Below are positions 9,791-21,776 of a stretch of 60,000 bases of DNA, piece after piece (the stretch's first letter is position 1; every line of letters starts with the position of its first letter). Below the pieces are notes generated by a model. The model worked only from the letters and a program-made list of their open reading frames with translations. It searched no databases and had not been told where the DNA came from. This DNA comes from Bolinopsis microptera (taxonomy: Eukaryota > Ctenophora > Tentaculata > Lobata > Bolinopsidae), in assembly GCF_026151205.1 (NCBI RefSeq), contig NC_087079.1, positions 2,074,028 through 2,134,027 on the forward strand. Direction: 5' to 3'. The position numbers and the translations under genes are program-made.

Positions 9791-10040
9791 GTGATGATGG
9801 GAACAATTTGATTGATCGAGCAGTTTTCACTTCTTATTCATTTCTTATTCACTTATATTCACTTCTTATCCACTTATCTTCTTATTCACTTCTTATTAAC
9901 TTATCAGCATTCTCTTTAAAGCTATTATTATTATTCACTTACAGTTATACAGTTCGGCCAGTCTTTGATTTTCCTTTTGAACTACTCCAGCTTTTCAAAA
10001 TTATCTTTCTGAGAAACGATGTCTCATTTTGAGCTCGATC

Positions 10041-10097
10041 ATGCTGCGTCACGCGTCTGTAATAATTATATTGCTCAACATCACATCAGCTTTAACG
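10041..10097 (+). CDS. Candidate signal-peptide first exon
   Basis: An ATG at 10041 opens 19 codons reading MLRHASVIIILLNITSALT, with a convincing hydrophobic core, ending at a donor (ACG/gtaatt). It looks like the first exon of a secreted protein, but no matching phase-0 exon was found downstream. It may be chance or nested in the intron of the flanking exons. Confidence 0.25.
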
Positions 10098-13000
10098 GTA
10101 ATTCTGTAATATATTTCTTTGATATTTAATAGTGTGCTAATGCTTTAGCCTTCAATCCGAGTTCAACTTCAACTGAACTTGTTCCGAGTGGTCGCAGTTA
10201 CATTGCAAGCTCGACAGCTTGATCTATTTTGTATTATCTGATCACTTGATCAGTTCAAAGGTTTACTCCCCTTCGTGCTATTAGACATTTCTCTCTGTTC
10301 GCCACTTTTCATATTTATCAACATCAGCATGATTTTGACTCTGTTATTAAAAAGAAAGTCGTATAATATTCACTATTAGCCCTTATTTGCCCTTATTGGG
10401 AATCGCTTTTGCCCCCCATCAACAATCAACATGGCCTTTTGCTCCAATGTGCTAATGTGGGGTTGCTCCGGGAGCACATTATATGGTTACCTAGCTTGAT
10501 AGTCTCTTGCTCGCTTCTCTCAGATACAAGAATCTTGAAAATAGCGCCGTATAGAGAAGTAGAGATTGGCGTGCCAGGTAGATAATGTGGCTTAATTCTC
10601 CAGGAGCACGTTATGTGGTGTAATTTACTTTCTCCTCTTCAAGGGTCTGACATTTGTATTTATTCTTATTCGTATTGATCTTATCTTATCTGGGTATGGT
10701 TTATTGCACTTTTATCCTGGATTTTGGGGGTAAATGTTTTCTTATCTTACAAAAAAGTTTCCAGCCTGTTACCAGGACTAAATGAGCTTGTTAACAACAT
10801 TTTCAAACTTATTGCTTAAAACTTCGGACTAGTTCTTTAATAGTCGGTCGACAACGAGCCGCTGTAAGTAATGAAAGGTTATACTAAGCGACAACATTCA
10901 TGCCTAGTAAGACGTAAGACGTAAGAGGTATCGGTGGCATCAGTCAAGAACACAGCAGAAATGTGATTTAATATAATACTTGTAACCGACATGCGGCCGA
11001 GAACCCCCGGCTCCACCTTTCTTTCCACCTCACTCTCCAGCCAGATAGCTGATAGTAAAGTTAGCCATTTATATCGAAATATTTAAAAATATTTAACAAA
11101 GCACAGCTTTTTGAGTTTACTGTATTAATAGCTAGTGTGGCCATCTGGCGCTCTGTAAATGTACTGTAATGTATAATCTAACTTCCTCAGAAATTGGAAA
11201 GTGAGCAGAGCAGTAATTTATATTGTAGCTTATGCTAAAATACAGGATAAATGTTTTTTTTTAAAGAAAAAAAGTAAAATATCTCACAAAAGAAATATTT
11301 CAAAAAGCAAGATATCTCAAAAAGCAAAATATCTCAAAAAGTAAAATATCTCAAAAGGTGAAATATCTCAAAAAGTGAAATATCTCAAAAATTAAATATC
11401 TCAAAAAGTAAGACATCTCAAAAAGTGAAATATCTCAAAAATTAAAATATGTCCAGGTTCAATACAGTGAGCTCAGAAAACTAGGAGCCGTGTTCTGACA
11501 TTCTCACCTTCCTATTATTTGCGTGAGACAGGTGTTATAACTGAACCAGAAACCATTCCTTTTTCAGAAGGGAGTGGCTTTATTGACGTAGCGTGCTGTG
11601 CGTAGAAACTTGGCTGATATATGCATTAACTTTTTATTGCAATTGACTGGATTGTCTTCATTCTACGGTTCTTTCCTGGAGCAAATTGCACAATTGTTCT
11701 GGCGGTGAAGAGCTAATTCCCAACTTATGTAGCTGTAGTCACACTACATCTACATAAGACTACAGTAGTGATTTCTGGGAATCGTTAACAGAAGCTTTTT
11801 CTGCTTAATTTGATCGTTTGATCGTTTAAAGGTTTCGACCATTTCTTGGAATTCATAGCTTAGCAAAACTGGCGGAGAACCTAGTTGGTTTAGCCGCCTA
11901 AAGCTACACCTTACTTTTTTACTTTTATGAAATTTCAACAATGTGTTATGCAGTACCGACTCCAGCCTCACTAAGGTTAAACTGGCAATCTTCCTGTTTT
12001 AGAGAATGTTTTCAATGTTATTCCGATCTACAGTCACTTATTGATGCAATCAGGTAAGAGAACATCGTATCTTGATAACTTTCAATTGGCAGTGACACTG
12101 TCGACTGGCGAGACCCCACTAAACTCGACAGTTTTTAGTTAGAGAATAAGAGCCTCAATATATATGATAAATTATTGAGTATTCAATTTGTCAGAGTTTG
12201 TCAGAAATTTGTCATCACTCGCTTCATTTGCGAAGGAATTGAGTATCCATGTATATTGCATAACAACTTATCCCGTACTCAACTGTGTTGAATGTTGATG
12301 TAATACAGCTCATAAAATAATGCAATCTTACTGAGTTAATATATTATTTTATAATATTGAAACTTTACATTGAGTAGTTCCGTGCGCGCATACTTTTACT
12401 TTTATAACCTCACAAAATTTCATTCTTCGACACCAGGCCGGATATCGCAATTGTACGCCTAAGGCCCCAGCTGGCCCAGTCAATGACGAGCTATGAAAAA
12501 TCATTTGAGAAAACATCCAATTTTTTAGCAATCGTACTTATTACTCTAAAACTAACCTTTAGCGAAAAGCTCACCGTTTCTTTCTATCCCAGACCCTAAA
12601 TATTCATTTAAAACTGTAAAATGTCTAGGGATAATATGTTTATTCCCCGAGCAGTTACATAGAACAATCAGAATTTGTACGCTCTCGTACAAGAGCTAGG
12701 GAGTTTCCCAAGTTTCCCAAGTTTCCCAAGTTTCCCATTCAGTCTCCTACTTTCTGCCACTCCTCAAAGCAGCAATTACGTGATTAAGTTGTCACGTCTA
12801 GGCCGATTTGCTCAAACAAGGAGTTTTGTAAGTTGTAGTGTAGGTTGCAGCAGTGGTTTGGTTTGCTGGCCATCGTGTGCCTAGTGTGTTGTGAAAGGGA
12901 ATGCTTTTTTATGCACTTTTTTGTTTGTTAAAAGCAGGCCGTTTGAGGTTAATTCGAGTAAAAACACAATTAGGTCATATATTATTCTGTCTGGAGCTAC

Positions 13001-13109
13001 CACCATACAAATTACAATGAGAACCACATCGCGTGTACACTGTACCACAGAGAACTTACCATATCTTTGATAAAGGACCATGTATATCCACTGTTCATCC
13101 GCAGCTCGC
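10098..13109. other. Non-coding region, putative large intron
   Basis: No exon supported. It holds a 16-17-bp A-rich tandem array (11277-11445) and a short AAGTTTCCC repeat (about 12708-12735), and otherwise unique AT-rich sequence. Short ORFs here have neither coding-like composition nor splice signals. Confidence 0.4.
11277..11445. repeat. A-rich tandem repeat, 16-17-bp unit
   Basis: About ten imperfect copies of CTCAAAAAGTAAAATAT, differing at a few positions. Confidence 0.85.
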
Positions 13110-16030
13110 AGGAGCAAAGTACCACACCTTTGATGAAGGAGCAGAGTACCATACCTTTATTTGATGAAGGAGCAGAGTACTGTACCTTTATTTGATGAAG
13201 CAGCAGAGTACTGTACCTTTATTTGATGAAGGAGCAGAGAACTGTACCTTTATTTGATGAAGGAGCAGAGTACCATACCTTTATTTGATGAAGGAGCAGA
13301 ATACTGTACCTTTATTTGATGAAGCAGCAGAGTACTGTACCTTTATTTGATGAAGGAGCAGAGAACTGTACCTTTATTTGATGAAGGAGCAAAGTACCAC
13401 ACCTTTGATGAAGGAGCAGACTACCATACCTTTATTTGATGAAGGAGCAGAGTACTGTACCTTTATTTGATGAAGCAGCAGAGTACCATACCTTTTATGA
13501 AGGAGCAGAGTACTGTACCTTTATTTGATGAAAGAGCAGAGTACTGTACCTTTATTTGATGAAGGAGCAGAGTACTGTACCTTTATTTGATGAAGCAGCA
13601 GAGTACTGTACCTTTATTTGATGAAGGATCAGAGTACTGTACCTTTATTTGATGAAGAAGCAGAGTACTGTACCTTTATTTGATGAAGGAGCAGAGTACT
13701 GTACCTTTATTTGATGAAGGAGCAGAGTACTGTACCTTTATTTGATGAAGGAGCAGAGTACCATACCTTTGATGAAGGAGCAGAGTACTGTACCTTTATT
13801 TGATGAAGGAGCAGAGTACTGTACCTTTATTTGATGAAGGAGCAGAGTACTGTACCTTTATTTGATGAAGGAGCAGAGTACTGTACCTCTATTTGATGAA
13901 GGAGCAGAGTACCATACCTTTTATGAAGGAGCAGAGTACTGTACCTTTATTTGATGAAGGAGCAGAGTACTGTACCTTTATTTGATGAAGGAGCAGAGTA
14001 CTGTACCTTTATTTGATGAAGGAGCAGAGTACTGTACCTTTATTTGATGAAGGAGCAGAGTACTGTACCTTTATTTGATGAAGGAGCAGAGTACCATACC
14101 TTTATTTGATGAAGGAGCAGAGTACTGTACCTTTATTTGATGAAGGAGCAGAGTACTGTACCTTTATTTGATGAAGGAGCAGAGTACCATACCTTTATTT
14201 GATGAAGGAGCAGAGTACTGTACCTTTATTTGATGAAGGAGCAGAGTACTGTACCTTTATTTGATGAAGGATCAGAGTACTGTACCTTTATTTGATGAAG
14301 GAGCAGAGTACTGTACCTTTATTTGATGAAGGAGCAGAGTACTGTACCTTTATTTGATGAAAGAGCAGAGTACTGTACCTTTATTTGATGAAGGAGCAGA
14401 GTACTGTACCTTTATTTGATGAAGGAGCAGAGTACTGTACCTTTATTTGATGAAGGAGCAGAGTACTGTACCTTTATTTGATGAAGGAGCAGAGTACTGT
14501 ACCTTTATTTGATGAAGGAGCAGAGTACCATACCTTTTATGAAGGAGCAGAGTACTGTACCTTTATTTGATGAAGGAGCAGAGAACTGTACCTTTATTTG
14601 ACGAAGGAGCAGAGTACTGTACCTTTATTTGATGAAGGAGCAGAGTACTGTACCTTTATTTGATGAAGCAGCAGAGTACTGTACCTTTATTTGATGAAGG
14701 AGCAGAGTACTGTACCTTTATTTGATGAAGCAGCAAAGTACTGTACCTTTATTTGATGAAGGAGCAGAGTACTGTACCTTTATTTGATGAAGGAGCAGGG
14801 TACTGTACCTTTATTTGATGAAGGAGCAGAGTACTGTACCTTTATTTTATGAAGGAGCAGAGTACTGTACCTTTATTTGATGAAGGAGCAGAGTACTGTA
14901 CCTTTATTTGATGAAGGAGCAGAGTACTGTACCTCTATTTGATGAAGGAGCAGAGTACCATACCTTTTATGAAGGAGCAGAGTACTGTACCTTTATTTGA
15001 TGAAGGAGCAGAGTACTGTACCTTTATTTGATGAAGGAGCAGAGTACTGTACCTTTATTTGATGAAGGAGCAGAGTACTGTACCTTTATTTGATGAAGGA
15101 GCAGAGTACTGTACCTTTATTTGATGAAGGAGCAGAGTACCATACCTTTATTTGATGAAGGAGCAGAGTACTGTACCTTTATTTGATGAAGGAGCAGAGT
15201 ACTGTACCTTTATTTGATGAAGGAGCAGAGTACCATACCTTTATTTGATGAAGGAGCAGAGTACTGTACCTTTATTTGATGAAGGAGCAGAGTACTGTAC
15301 CTTTATTTGATGAAGGATCAGAGTACTGTACCTTTATTTGATGAAGGAGCAGAGTACTGTACCTTTATTTGATGAAGGAGCAGAGTACTGTACCTTTATT
15401 TGATGAAAGAGCAGAGTACTGTACCTTTATTTGATGAAGGAGCAGAGTACTGTACCTTTATTTGATGAAGGAGCAGAGTACTGTACCTTTATTTGATGAA
15501 GGAGCAGAGTACTGTACCTTTATTTGATGAAGGAGCAGAGTACTGTACCTTTATTTGATGAAGGAGCAGAGTACCATACCTTTTATGAAGGAGCAGAGTA
15601 CTGTACCTTTATTTGATGAAGGAGCAGAGAACTGTACCTTTATTTGACGAAGGAGCAGAGTACTGTACCTTTATTTGATGAAGGAGCAGAGTACTGTACC
15701 TTTATTTGATGAAGCAGCAGAGTACTGTACCTTTATTTGATGAAGGAGCAGAGTACTGTACCTTTATTTGATGAAGCAGCAAAGTACTGTACCTTTATTT
15801 GATGAAGGAGCAGAGTACTGTACCTTTATTTGATGAAGGAGCAGGGTACTGTACCTTTATTTGATGAAGGAGCAGAGTACTGTACCTTTATTTTATGAAG
15901 GAGCAGAGTACTGTACCTTTATTTGATGAAGGAGCAGAGTACTGTACCTTTATTTGATGAAGGAGCAGAGTACTGTACCTTTATTTGTTGAAGGAGCTGA
16001 GTACCATACTTTTTATGAAGGAGCAGGAGA
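13110..16030. repeat. 31-bp minisatellite array with 1046-bp higher-order period
   Basis: About 93 copies of a 31-bp unit (TTTATTTGATGAAGGAGCAG then AGTACTGTACC) fill 2.9 kb without spacers. Common variants are ACCATACC for ACTGTACC, GGATCAG for GGAGCAG, and a shortened unit CCTTTTATGAAGG. Rare variants repeat at exactly 1046 bp: ACCTCT at 13885 and 14931, GGATCAG at 14269 and 15315, GACGA at 14600 and 15646, CAGGGT near 14795 and 15841, ATTTTATG at 14844 and 15890. About 13885-14930 and 14931-15976 are therefore tandem higher-order copies. The 5' part (13110-13880) is more diverged. The reading frame is not maintained. Confidence 0.95.
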
Positions 16031-18127
16031 GCGCCACCATATGCTGCCGTTATTAATACACATCTTATAACAGAGAGCTCCACTCTCTCCGTGTACCTTA
16101 TATTGTACAATAAGTCCTCTAGCAGTAGTGTCGTGTGTAGAGAGTCCATACTGTGTGGTGTATATAAGTATATAGCTTTAATTGTTCGTTCTGGAGCGGT
16201 TACAATCAACATTATAGCTATGCCTTGTATAGCTGCTGTGGTGCTTACTGCGCTTATTTTTAAGATCATCTTTAGTCGCTTATCTTTAGCTTCTATTTTG
16301 ATAATACTATAATAATTAATAGTAATTTGATTATCCTGCTTTCAGTCATAATAATAATAGTTCGATTATCTTTCTGCCACTAATGCTCGTTCGCTCTGTT
16401 TTCTTCTACCGTTTTTACAATTCTAACCACTAGCAAGCCCTCTCTTTTCATACACCTGATTTGTTGAAAATATACTCGGCCTTTATAGACAATTATTTTT
16501 CGTTGAACTCGGGGTTGGGCTTCAGTTCAATATACCAATTACTCTATCATATAATATTGCTACTTTACTTTCTAACTCGATATAAAGAGACATGAGTTGA
16601 TGAACCACATAGTGTATGTTGTTAACTTACAAATTGTGCTTAACGATCTGGCTCTGGTCCAAATACTCAAATATATCTAACAAAATCTACTGACGCTGTA
16701 AAAGCTACAGTTAAACGATACGAAGAGTTGTTTTGCTAGCACTGGTACTATTGTTATGGAGCTTCTGTATTCACACTGGAATTATTTGTTATAACTATAA
16801 GAATATAGTGTGTTATGCAGTGAGATACCGTATTATAGTGTGTTATATAGTGTGTTATATAATGTGTTATATAGTTATATAGTTGCTGTTTGATAGATCC
16901 TAGCCTAAAGATCTCTGTCTCATTAACTCATCATTAAACAATGTACCTAAATACTGCACGATCAGATGGAATGTGCACAAGATTGCCGCTCAATCGTTTA
17001 GTGTGGATTTTGCAGCTGTTTTGCAATGTGCTTTTCAAATTTGACACGAGTACTCGTTTGCATTTTCTTAAATTGTAGCTCTCAGTGATCGCCTGTCATA
17101 AGCCAGTGGGTCTGGACTGTGGATCTATTTTAATCTTGATGTTGGTCCGTACCACTCCTCAAATACCAGATGTACCTTCAAGTATCTCTGAAATACCATT
17201 ATAATGAACTCATACATGTAGTTCATATCCATCCACCAGCGATTACGATCATGCATAATTATACTTCCTGTATATCTATATTCCACAACTACTCACTAAT
17301 TATACTTCTTGTTTTCTCTCTTTTAACAAACTGGTAGAGGAAACTAGCGTGGTCAGCATTGTCTCCAACTCATCAGATAAACGGTAGATTATTAGCCAGA
17401 CAGCCAGTGTAGACACTGAGTACATGCAGTTGTATTTCTGCTAGGATGCTGCTACACTTTGTTACGTTAATTGGCTGGTGTTCCCAGATGGTTCCGGCCA
17501 ATTTATCCAGCATGATTAAATTTAGATCATTATGTCCACTGTCTCCACAAAATTTGTAGAATTGTACGTGATTATTTCGGATTGAACATGGCTATGTATT
17601 GCTTACTCATGACCTACCTATGTGACCTTAGGTACCTATACATAGGTACCTGACCTATGTACTTATGTATAGATAGTGAGTTTGTTTGATGGTTTTATCT
17701 TGAATTGTTTCAACTTGAATGGAAAATGATCAGTAAATGAACGTTTACGCCATTCATTGTTTTCATTGAGAAAACACTTACAAAAAACATTTACATTCTG
17801 CATGTATAGATACTGAGTTTGTTTGATAGTTTTATTTTGAATTGTTTTAACTTGAATGGAAAATGATCAGTGAATGAACGTTTACGCCATTCATACTTTT
17901 CATTTGAGAAATGAGACGCAACCTACATACTATTCAGGGTTTGGACTGATGCTATGTGAGGTTGTTTTGTATTCCATGTCTCTGATTGTACTCAGTATTT
18001 CTCTCATCCAATTAATAACACTCCTTTATTTTCACAACATTCCTCTCTAATCCTGTATAAGTCTCGTGTTTATCAAACACTGGTAACCTCACTACTCTAT
18101 GTAACTATTGTTTGCGGTTTGTGTTTG
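16031..18127. other. AT-rich region without genes
   Basis: No exon supported. It contains TGTGTTATATAG-type repeats near 16810-16880, a 10-bp-arm palindrome at 17631-17652, and an imperfect tandem duplication at about 17660-17912. Confidence 0.4.
17631..17912. repeat. Palindrome followed by an imperfect tandem duplication
   Basis: AGGTACCTAT/ATAGGTACCT form a perfect hairpin with a 2-base loop at 17631-17652. Next come two roughly 110-bp blocks (from about 17664 and 17801), each starting TATAGATA.TGAGTTTGTTT and ending in GAACGTTTACGCCATTCAT, with a few substitutions. Confidence 0.75.
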
Positions 18128-18265
18128 TTACTGGTGTAACCTTTAAATTACTGGTGTTACTGGTGTAACCTTTAAATTACTGGTGTAACCTTTAAATTAC
18201 TGGTGTAACCTTTAAATTACTGGTGTTACTGGCGTAACCTTTAAATTGCTGGTGTAACCTTTAAA
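18128..18265. repeat. About 20-bp tandem repeat
   Basis: TTACTGGTGTAACCTTTAAA is repeated about six times, sometimes with a shortened TTACTGGTG unit inserted. Confidence 0.85.
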
Positions 18266-18364
18266 TTTAATGAGGGTTGCACTCTTAAACGTTCTCTGTG
18301 TGATCCTGTACTACTCATTCATGTACATATTATTTAACACAGTACTATACTCAGTAAACAGTAA

Positions 18365-18460
18365 GACAGTAGCAACAAGGATCGTTTCTATTTCGCACGT
18401 AGATGATTTTAGATAAGTAATACAGTAGCAACAAGGATCGTTTCTATTTCGCACTATCAT
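18365..18460. repeat. Two copies of a 36-bp block
   Basis: ACAGTAGCAACAAGGATCGT followed by TTCTATTTCGCAC occurs at about 18365 and 18423. Confidence 0.8.
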
Positions 18461-18689
18461 GATTTTTTATGCAGATCCAATCCTTCGGTTTTTTTATAGA
18501 TTTCTTCAAACTTACAGTTGTTCCAGTCTATTTTTAAAAGCTTGTGGTTGTGGGTTTTTTGATAAAATTGCTATTAGTATTTAATTCTGTGTTACTTTTT
18601 TAAATCCCAGTGAATTGCAAATCATCATGGTTTCTTCAGTAACTGTAGTCATTGTAATAACGTTAATGACCATAGAAATTAAAATAATT

Positions 18690-20178
18690 TGAATGACTGT
18701 TGTTCTTTTCATAAATGATATATATTCTGGACTTTCTCAGGGCACTAATATCCTTTTATACGCTGATGATACTAAAATGTGGAGGGAGATATCCCAAGAG
18801 GAAGACCACCATATACTTCAAAGCGATATTAATTATCTCATGACATGGGCAAGAACTAATAAGATGAAGTTTCATCCTGATAAATGTAAGGTTTTAGCTA
18901 TACTTAAGAGGTGGTCTCCCTTAGATGGCATTTTACCATTTACACGTTACACTTACTCTATGGGCCAAACTCTTCTTGATTATACAGATTCTGAAAAAGA
19001 TTTAGGCATAATCATGACGTCTAATTTTAATTTTAATAGCCAGGCCGATGCTCTATATGGTAAAGCTAACCAAAAATTTGGCATGCTTAAGAGAAATTGT
19101 CATTTTTTTAATGATCTGAACAAGAGAAGAGTCTTGTATCTTACTCTTGTACGCTCAATATTCGAACACTGTCCCATCATTTGGCGACCAGCGTCCAGTA
19201 GCACTATCAATAGGCTTGAAGGATTGCAGAAAAGGGCCCTCAAATGGATTCGTAATGATTACGGTGTAAGCTATAGTGTAGAGGAAATCTATAATGCCCA
19301 TTGTAAACAGTTAAATATTCTGCCCCTAAAGTACAGGTTTGATTACCATGATCTCAAGTTCTTTCATTCCCTAGTGCATCAATACCACCCATGCACCACT
19401 CTGCCTCAGTAAGTCAGTACCTTACTTTCTTCTCCAGGTCATGCCGACTGAGAAGCTCACATCTTGATCACTTATCAGTAATATCTTCAATTCCACCTGG
19501 CTCAGCTATATCTAAATCTTACTTTTATCGAGCTCATCTCACTTGGAACCGACTTCCTCTTTCCCTTCGAGAGATTATCAGACCAGGTGTGTTTAAAACA
19601 GAACTTATTAAACACATCTGGAAGGAACATGTTTGTACTGCATCTGTAGATATTGACCCTAGTTCAGATCCTGACAATTCTTTTTCTCCTGACTACGGGT
19701 AGTGTATTTCTCTATTATTTTTGTTTTTATTTTTATTTTTGAGGTACTCATCACGCATTTTTGCTTTATTCGGATACAATTTTGATTTAGTCTTTTATAT
19801 TCAATTATTTAAATTTTATCGTTACAACTTCATTCCATTGGAAATATTACAAATCAGCCAATTGTAATTGAGAATTTTTGGGTTGTGGCAACTATTCTTA
19901 AAAACCTAGAAATGCCTCCTAAGTTCACAGCTCATATTATTTGCCCATTTTTCTCCTTCTGCACTTGGGGCCCAATGTAATTGCTCGACTTTTCATCAGG
20001 TCTCTCGAGGCCTTTTGTTTGGTTATTTGGGTGTATTGGTGTCCCCTGATTGTTATCATCGCTGTGCACTTGTCAAGGCATTTTTTGGTTTCTCTAGTCC
20101 ATTTTTAGAAATTCTATACAACATTGATATTGTAATAAATTCTGATGATAATAATTGAAAGATTTCAATAAAAAAAAG
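18690..20178 (+). mobile_element. 5'-truncated non-LTR retrotransposon (LINE) with 3' tail
   Basis: The element starts abruptly just before the FINDI motif of a reverse transcriptase, as expected for 5' truncation during target-primed reverse transcription. It continues through the 3' half of RT and the usual C-terminal segment, then an AT-rich 3' UTR. It ends near AATAAATTCTGATGATAATA followed by an A-rich tail (TTTCAATAAAAAAAAG) at about 20178. It resembles the CR1/L2/Jockey group in its YADDT active site and C-terminal WNRLPLSLRE motif. Target-site duplications were not identified. It lies on the plus strand inside the proposed large intron upstream of the CaaX exon. Confidence 0.75.
18693..19702 (+). 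pseudogene. Reverse transcriptase fragment, frameshifted
   Basis: Frame 1 (18693-19412) begins VVLFINDIYSGLSQ and carries the catalytic motif LLYADDTKMW, then the thumb-like region (DKCKVLAI, LGIIMTSNF, LVRSIFEHCPIIW, NRLEGLQKRALKWI). It stops at 19410. The C-terminal segment continues in another frame (about 19391-19702) with RSCRLRSSHLDHLS and WNRLPLSLREII. One frameshift near 19400 separates them. The N-terminal RT motifs, endonuclease and any first ORF are absent, so the copy is dead. Confidence 0.85.
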
Positions 20179-20262
20179 ACTATCCTGATTATCCGGACTT
20201 TCCGGACTGCTCACAATATCGCAGGTTTATCATACAATGCTCTCAACTCCCACCACCCTCAG

Positions 20263-20580
20263 GTTTATGATCGGACACACAACACTAGGATCCAGGCGCT
20301 TATAATGGACCTTGGAGATACCCCCGACCCAGATTCCCCCAGCGTGGGAACCATCCCCAACGGTAACCCCGACTTTTACGCGGCAGTAGATGACGACGAA
20401 GACGTGGACTTACCCTACGCAGACTGTGATCAAGGAGCCACAGGGAGTGATAAGGATATCCTGACGACCACAGTGAAGTCTCATCACGACTTTGAGGTGG
20501 ACCCCCAGACGTGTTGGCCCTGTGTGGGGTGTCAGGACGATGAGGTGCCCGCCACTATGAGGTGGTGCAGCGTGATGTGA
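20263..20580 (+). CDS. Terminal exon of a CaaX-box protein
   Basis: After a strong acceptor (ctcaactcccaccaccctcag) a phase-0 exon reads VYDRTHNTRIQALIMDLGDT onwards for 105 residues to TGA. It is acidic (DDDEDVDLPYAD), with scattered cysteines and a final CSVM. A C-terminal Cys-aliphatic-aliphatic-Met is a classic farnesylation signal, so the product is probably anchored on the cytoplasmic face of a membrane. Codon choice is clearly coding-like. It joins in frame with the AAG-ending exon at 9479-9552. If that link is right, the transcript crosses the 31-bp satellite and the LINE. I do not recognise the protein; the tail is not that of a known Ras-family GTPase and there is no lamin domain. 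The CaaX could be fortuitous if another downstream exon were used. Confidence 0.55.
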   Translation, partial: VYDRTHNTRIQALIMDLGDTPDPDSPSVGTIPNGNPDFYAAVDDDEDVDLPYADCDQGATGSDKDILTTTVKSHHDFEVDPQTCWPCVGCQDDEVPATMRWCSVM

Positions 20581-20610
20581 GCTGCACGTGGGGGATAAGA
20601 GCTGCACGTA

Positions 20611-20640
20611 CAGTACAATCCGCACGTGCAGATTGTACTG
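20611..20640. repeat. 30-bp near-perfect palindrome around CACGTG
   Basis: CAGTACAATCCGCACGTGCA and its continuation GATTGTACTG form a palindrome with one mismatched pair, centred on GCACGTGC. Several further GCACGTG/GCACTTG copies flank it (20584-20668). It lies 31 bases after the CaaX stop, in the likely 3' UTR. Confidence 0.75.
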
Positions 20641-21761
20641 CACTTGCAGATTTTACTGCACGTGCAATAGATAAATAACATTAGCAGAGTCGTCAGAGAT
20701 TAATGAAAAAGCATCACAAGGATCTCGCTAAGTCGCTACGAAGCTAGTATAATCAGGATGGAGAAAAATAATTTTATCAGACAAATGTTAGTCGTTGAAA
20801 AAACACGGGATAGCGAATTTAAAAAATCTTATGTGGGTTATTATGTAAATTCGGACGTGACCGCCGTTTTTTCCTGGCGTTTTTCATTCTTAACAGTTAC
20901 GTTCAGTTACACCAACAATAATGCAACAACTCTAACTATCTCGGCAATGTTGTTACATGCGTCTATGCGTATTGTGTACATTTTTGATGAAATTCTATGC
21001 GGTGTGCAATGTTTTTAAAACGATGACTATAACTAAGTAAGTGTATCTTGGAGTCAATAACAGTACTTGGACGTCTTTAAAGATTTGTTTAATAGAGTAG
21101 TTCCAGAAGCCCAATTTGTTCAAATCTTTCTGAACCTTAAAGCTAACAATTAGGCGCCTTGGCTGAAAACCAACATAGAAAAATATTTTGTGTCCAGATA
21201 GGACCCTGAGAGTAAGTAAGTGCACTATTAATGTGCTTACATTTACAAGGTTAACTTTATAGTCTCATATCTCTACGACCTTACCGTCAACCTGTCTCCG
21301 CGCTTCAACCTTTAAGGTGCAGTTGCGTCTCGCAACTATTGATCATAGAGACTGGAGAGATTCGTCAAATTAGTTGCGTATTAGTGGGGTTGGAAAAACT
21401 TAATTTTTTCCTTCTATGATTGAGCTGAACAACTGCACTGCACAGGCAACATATAACTGCAGTGAATGCGGAATGGCACTATTGAACTATTGACCACACT
21501 TTTCTGCAAAATTGGCCGATTTTCGTTTTATCAGATTTTTGCAGTGGATATGTTAACCTAAACAATCGTGTAAACTGTAATGCAACGTTGCATACTACGC
21601 TGTTGAATAGTCCAACTTTTAAGCTTACATTAGGTTGAGACAGATTTGAGAAACTTTTGGTTTTTTGACCATTTTAAGAAAATTTATTTCTCAAGAAACA
21701 TTTCTCTTCCTTATGCGATGGCAAGGAGATAGCTTGAGGGCTTACACTTACAGAAGAGAAA

Positions 21762-21776
21762 TTGGCATGATGCCAT
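21762..21776. promoter_or_regulatory. NFI-like 15-mer, one mismatch
   Basis: TTGGCATGATGCCAT differs at one end position from the perfect palindrome at 881-895. Confidence 0.35.

Noticed and set aside
9484-10032. 182-codon proline-rich ORF and its overlapping frames
   Set aside because: All frames are open only because of the C-rich repeat. The coding part (9479-9552) ends at a donor.
13110-16030. CRISPR-like array
   Set aside because: Repeats are contiguous with no unique spacers, and the genome is eukaryotic. It is a minisatellite.
20758-21018. 86-codon ATG ORF
   Set aside because: Composition resembles non-coding AT-rich DNA, and no signal peptide or motif is present.
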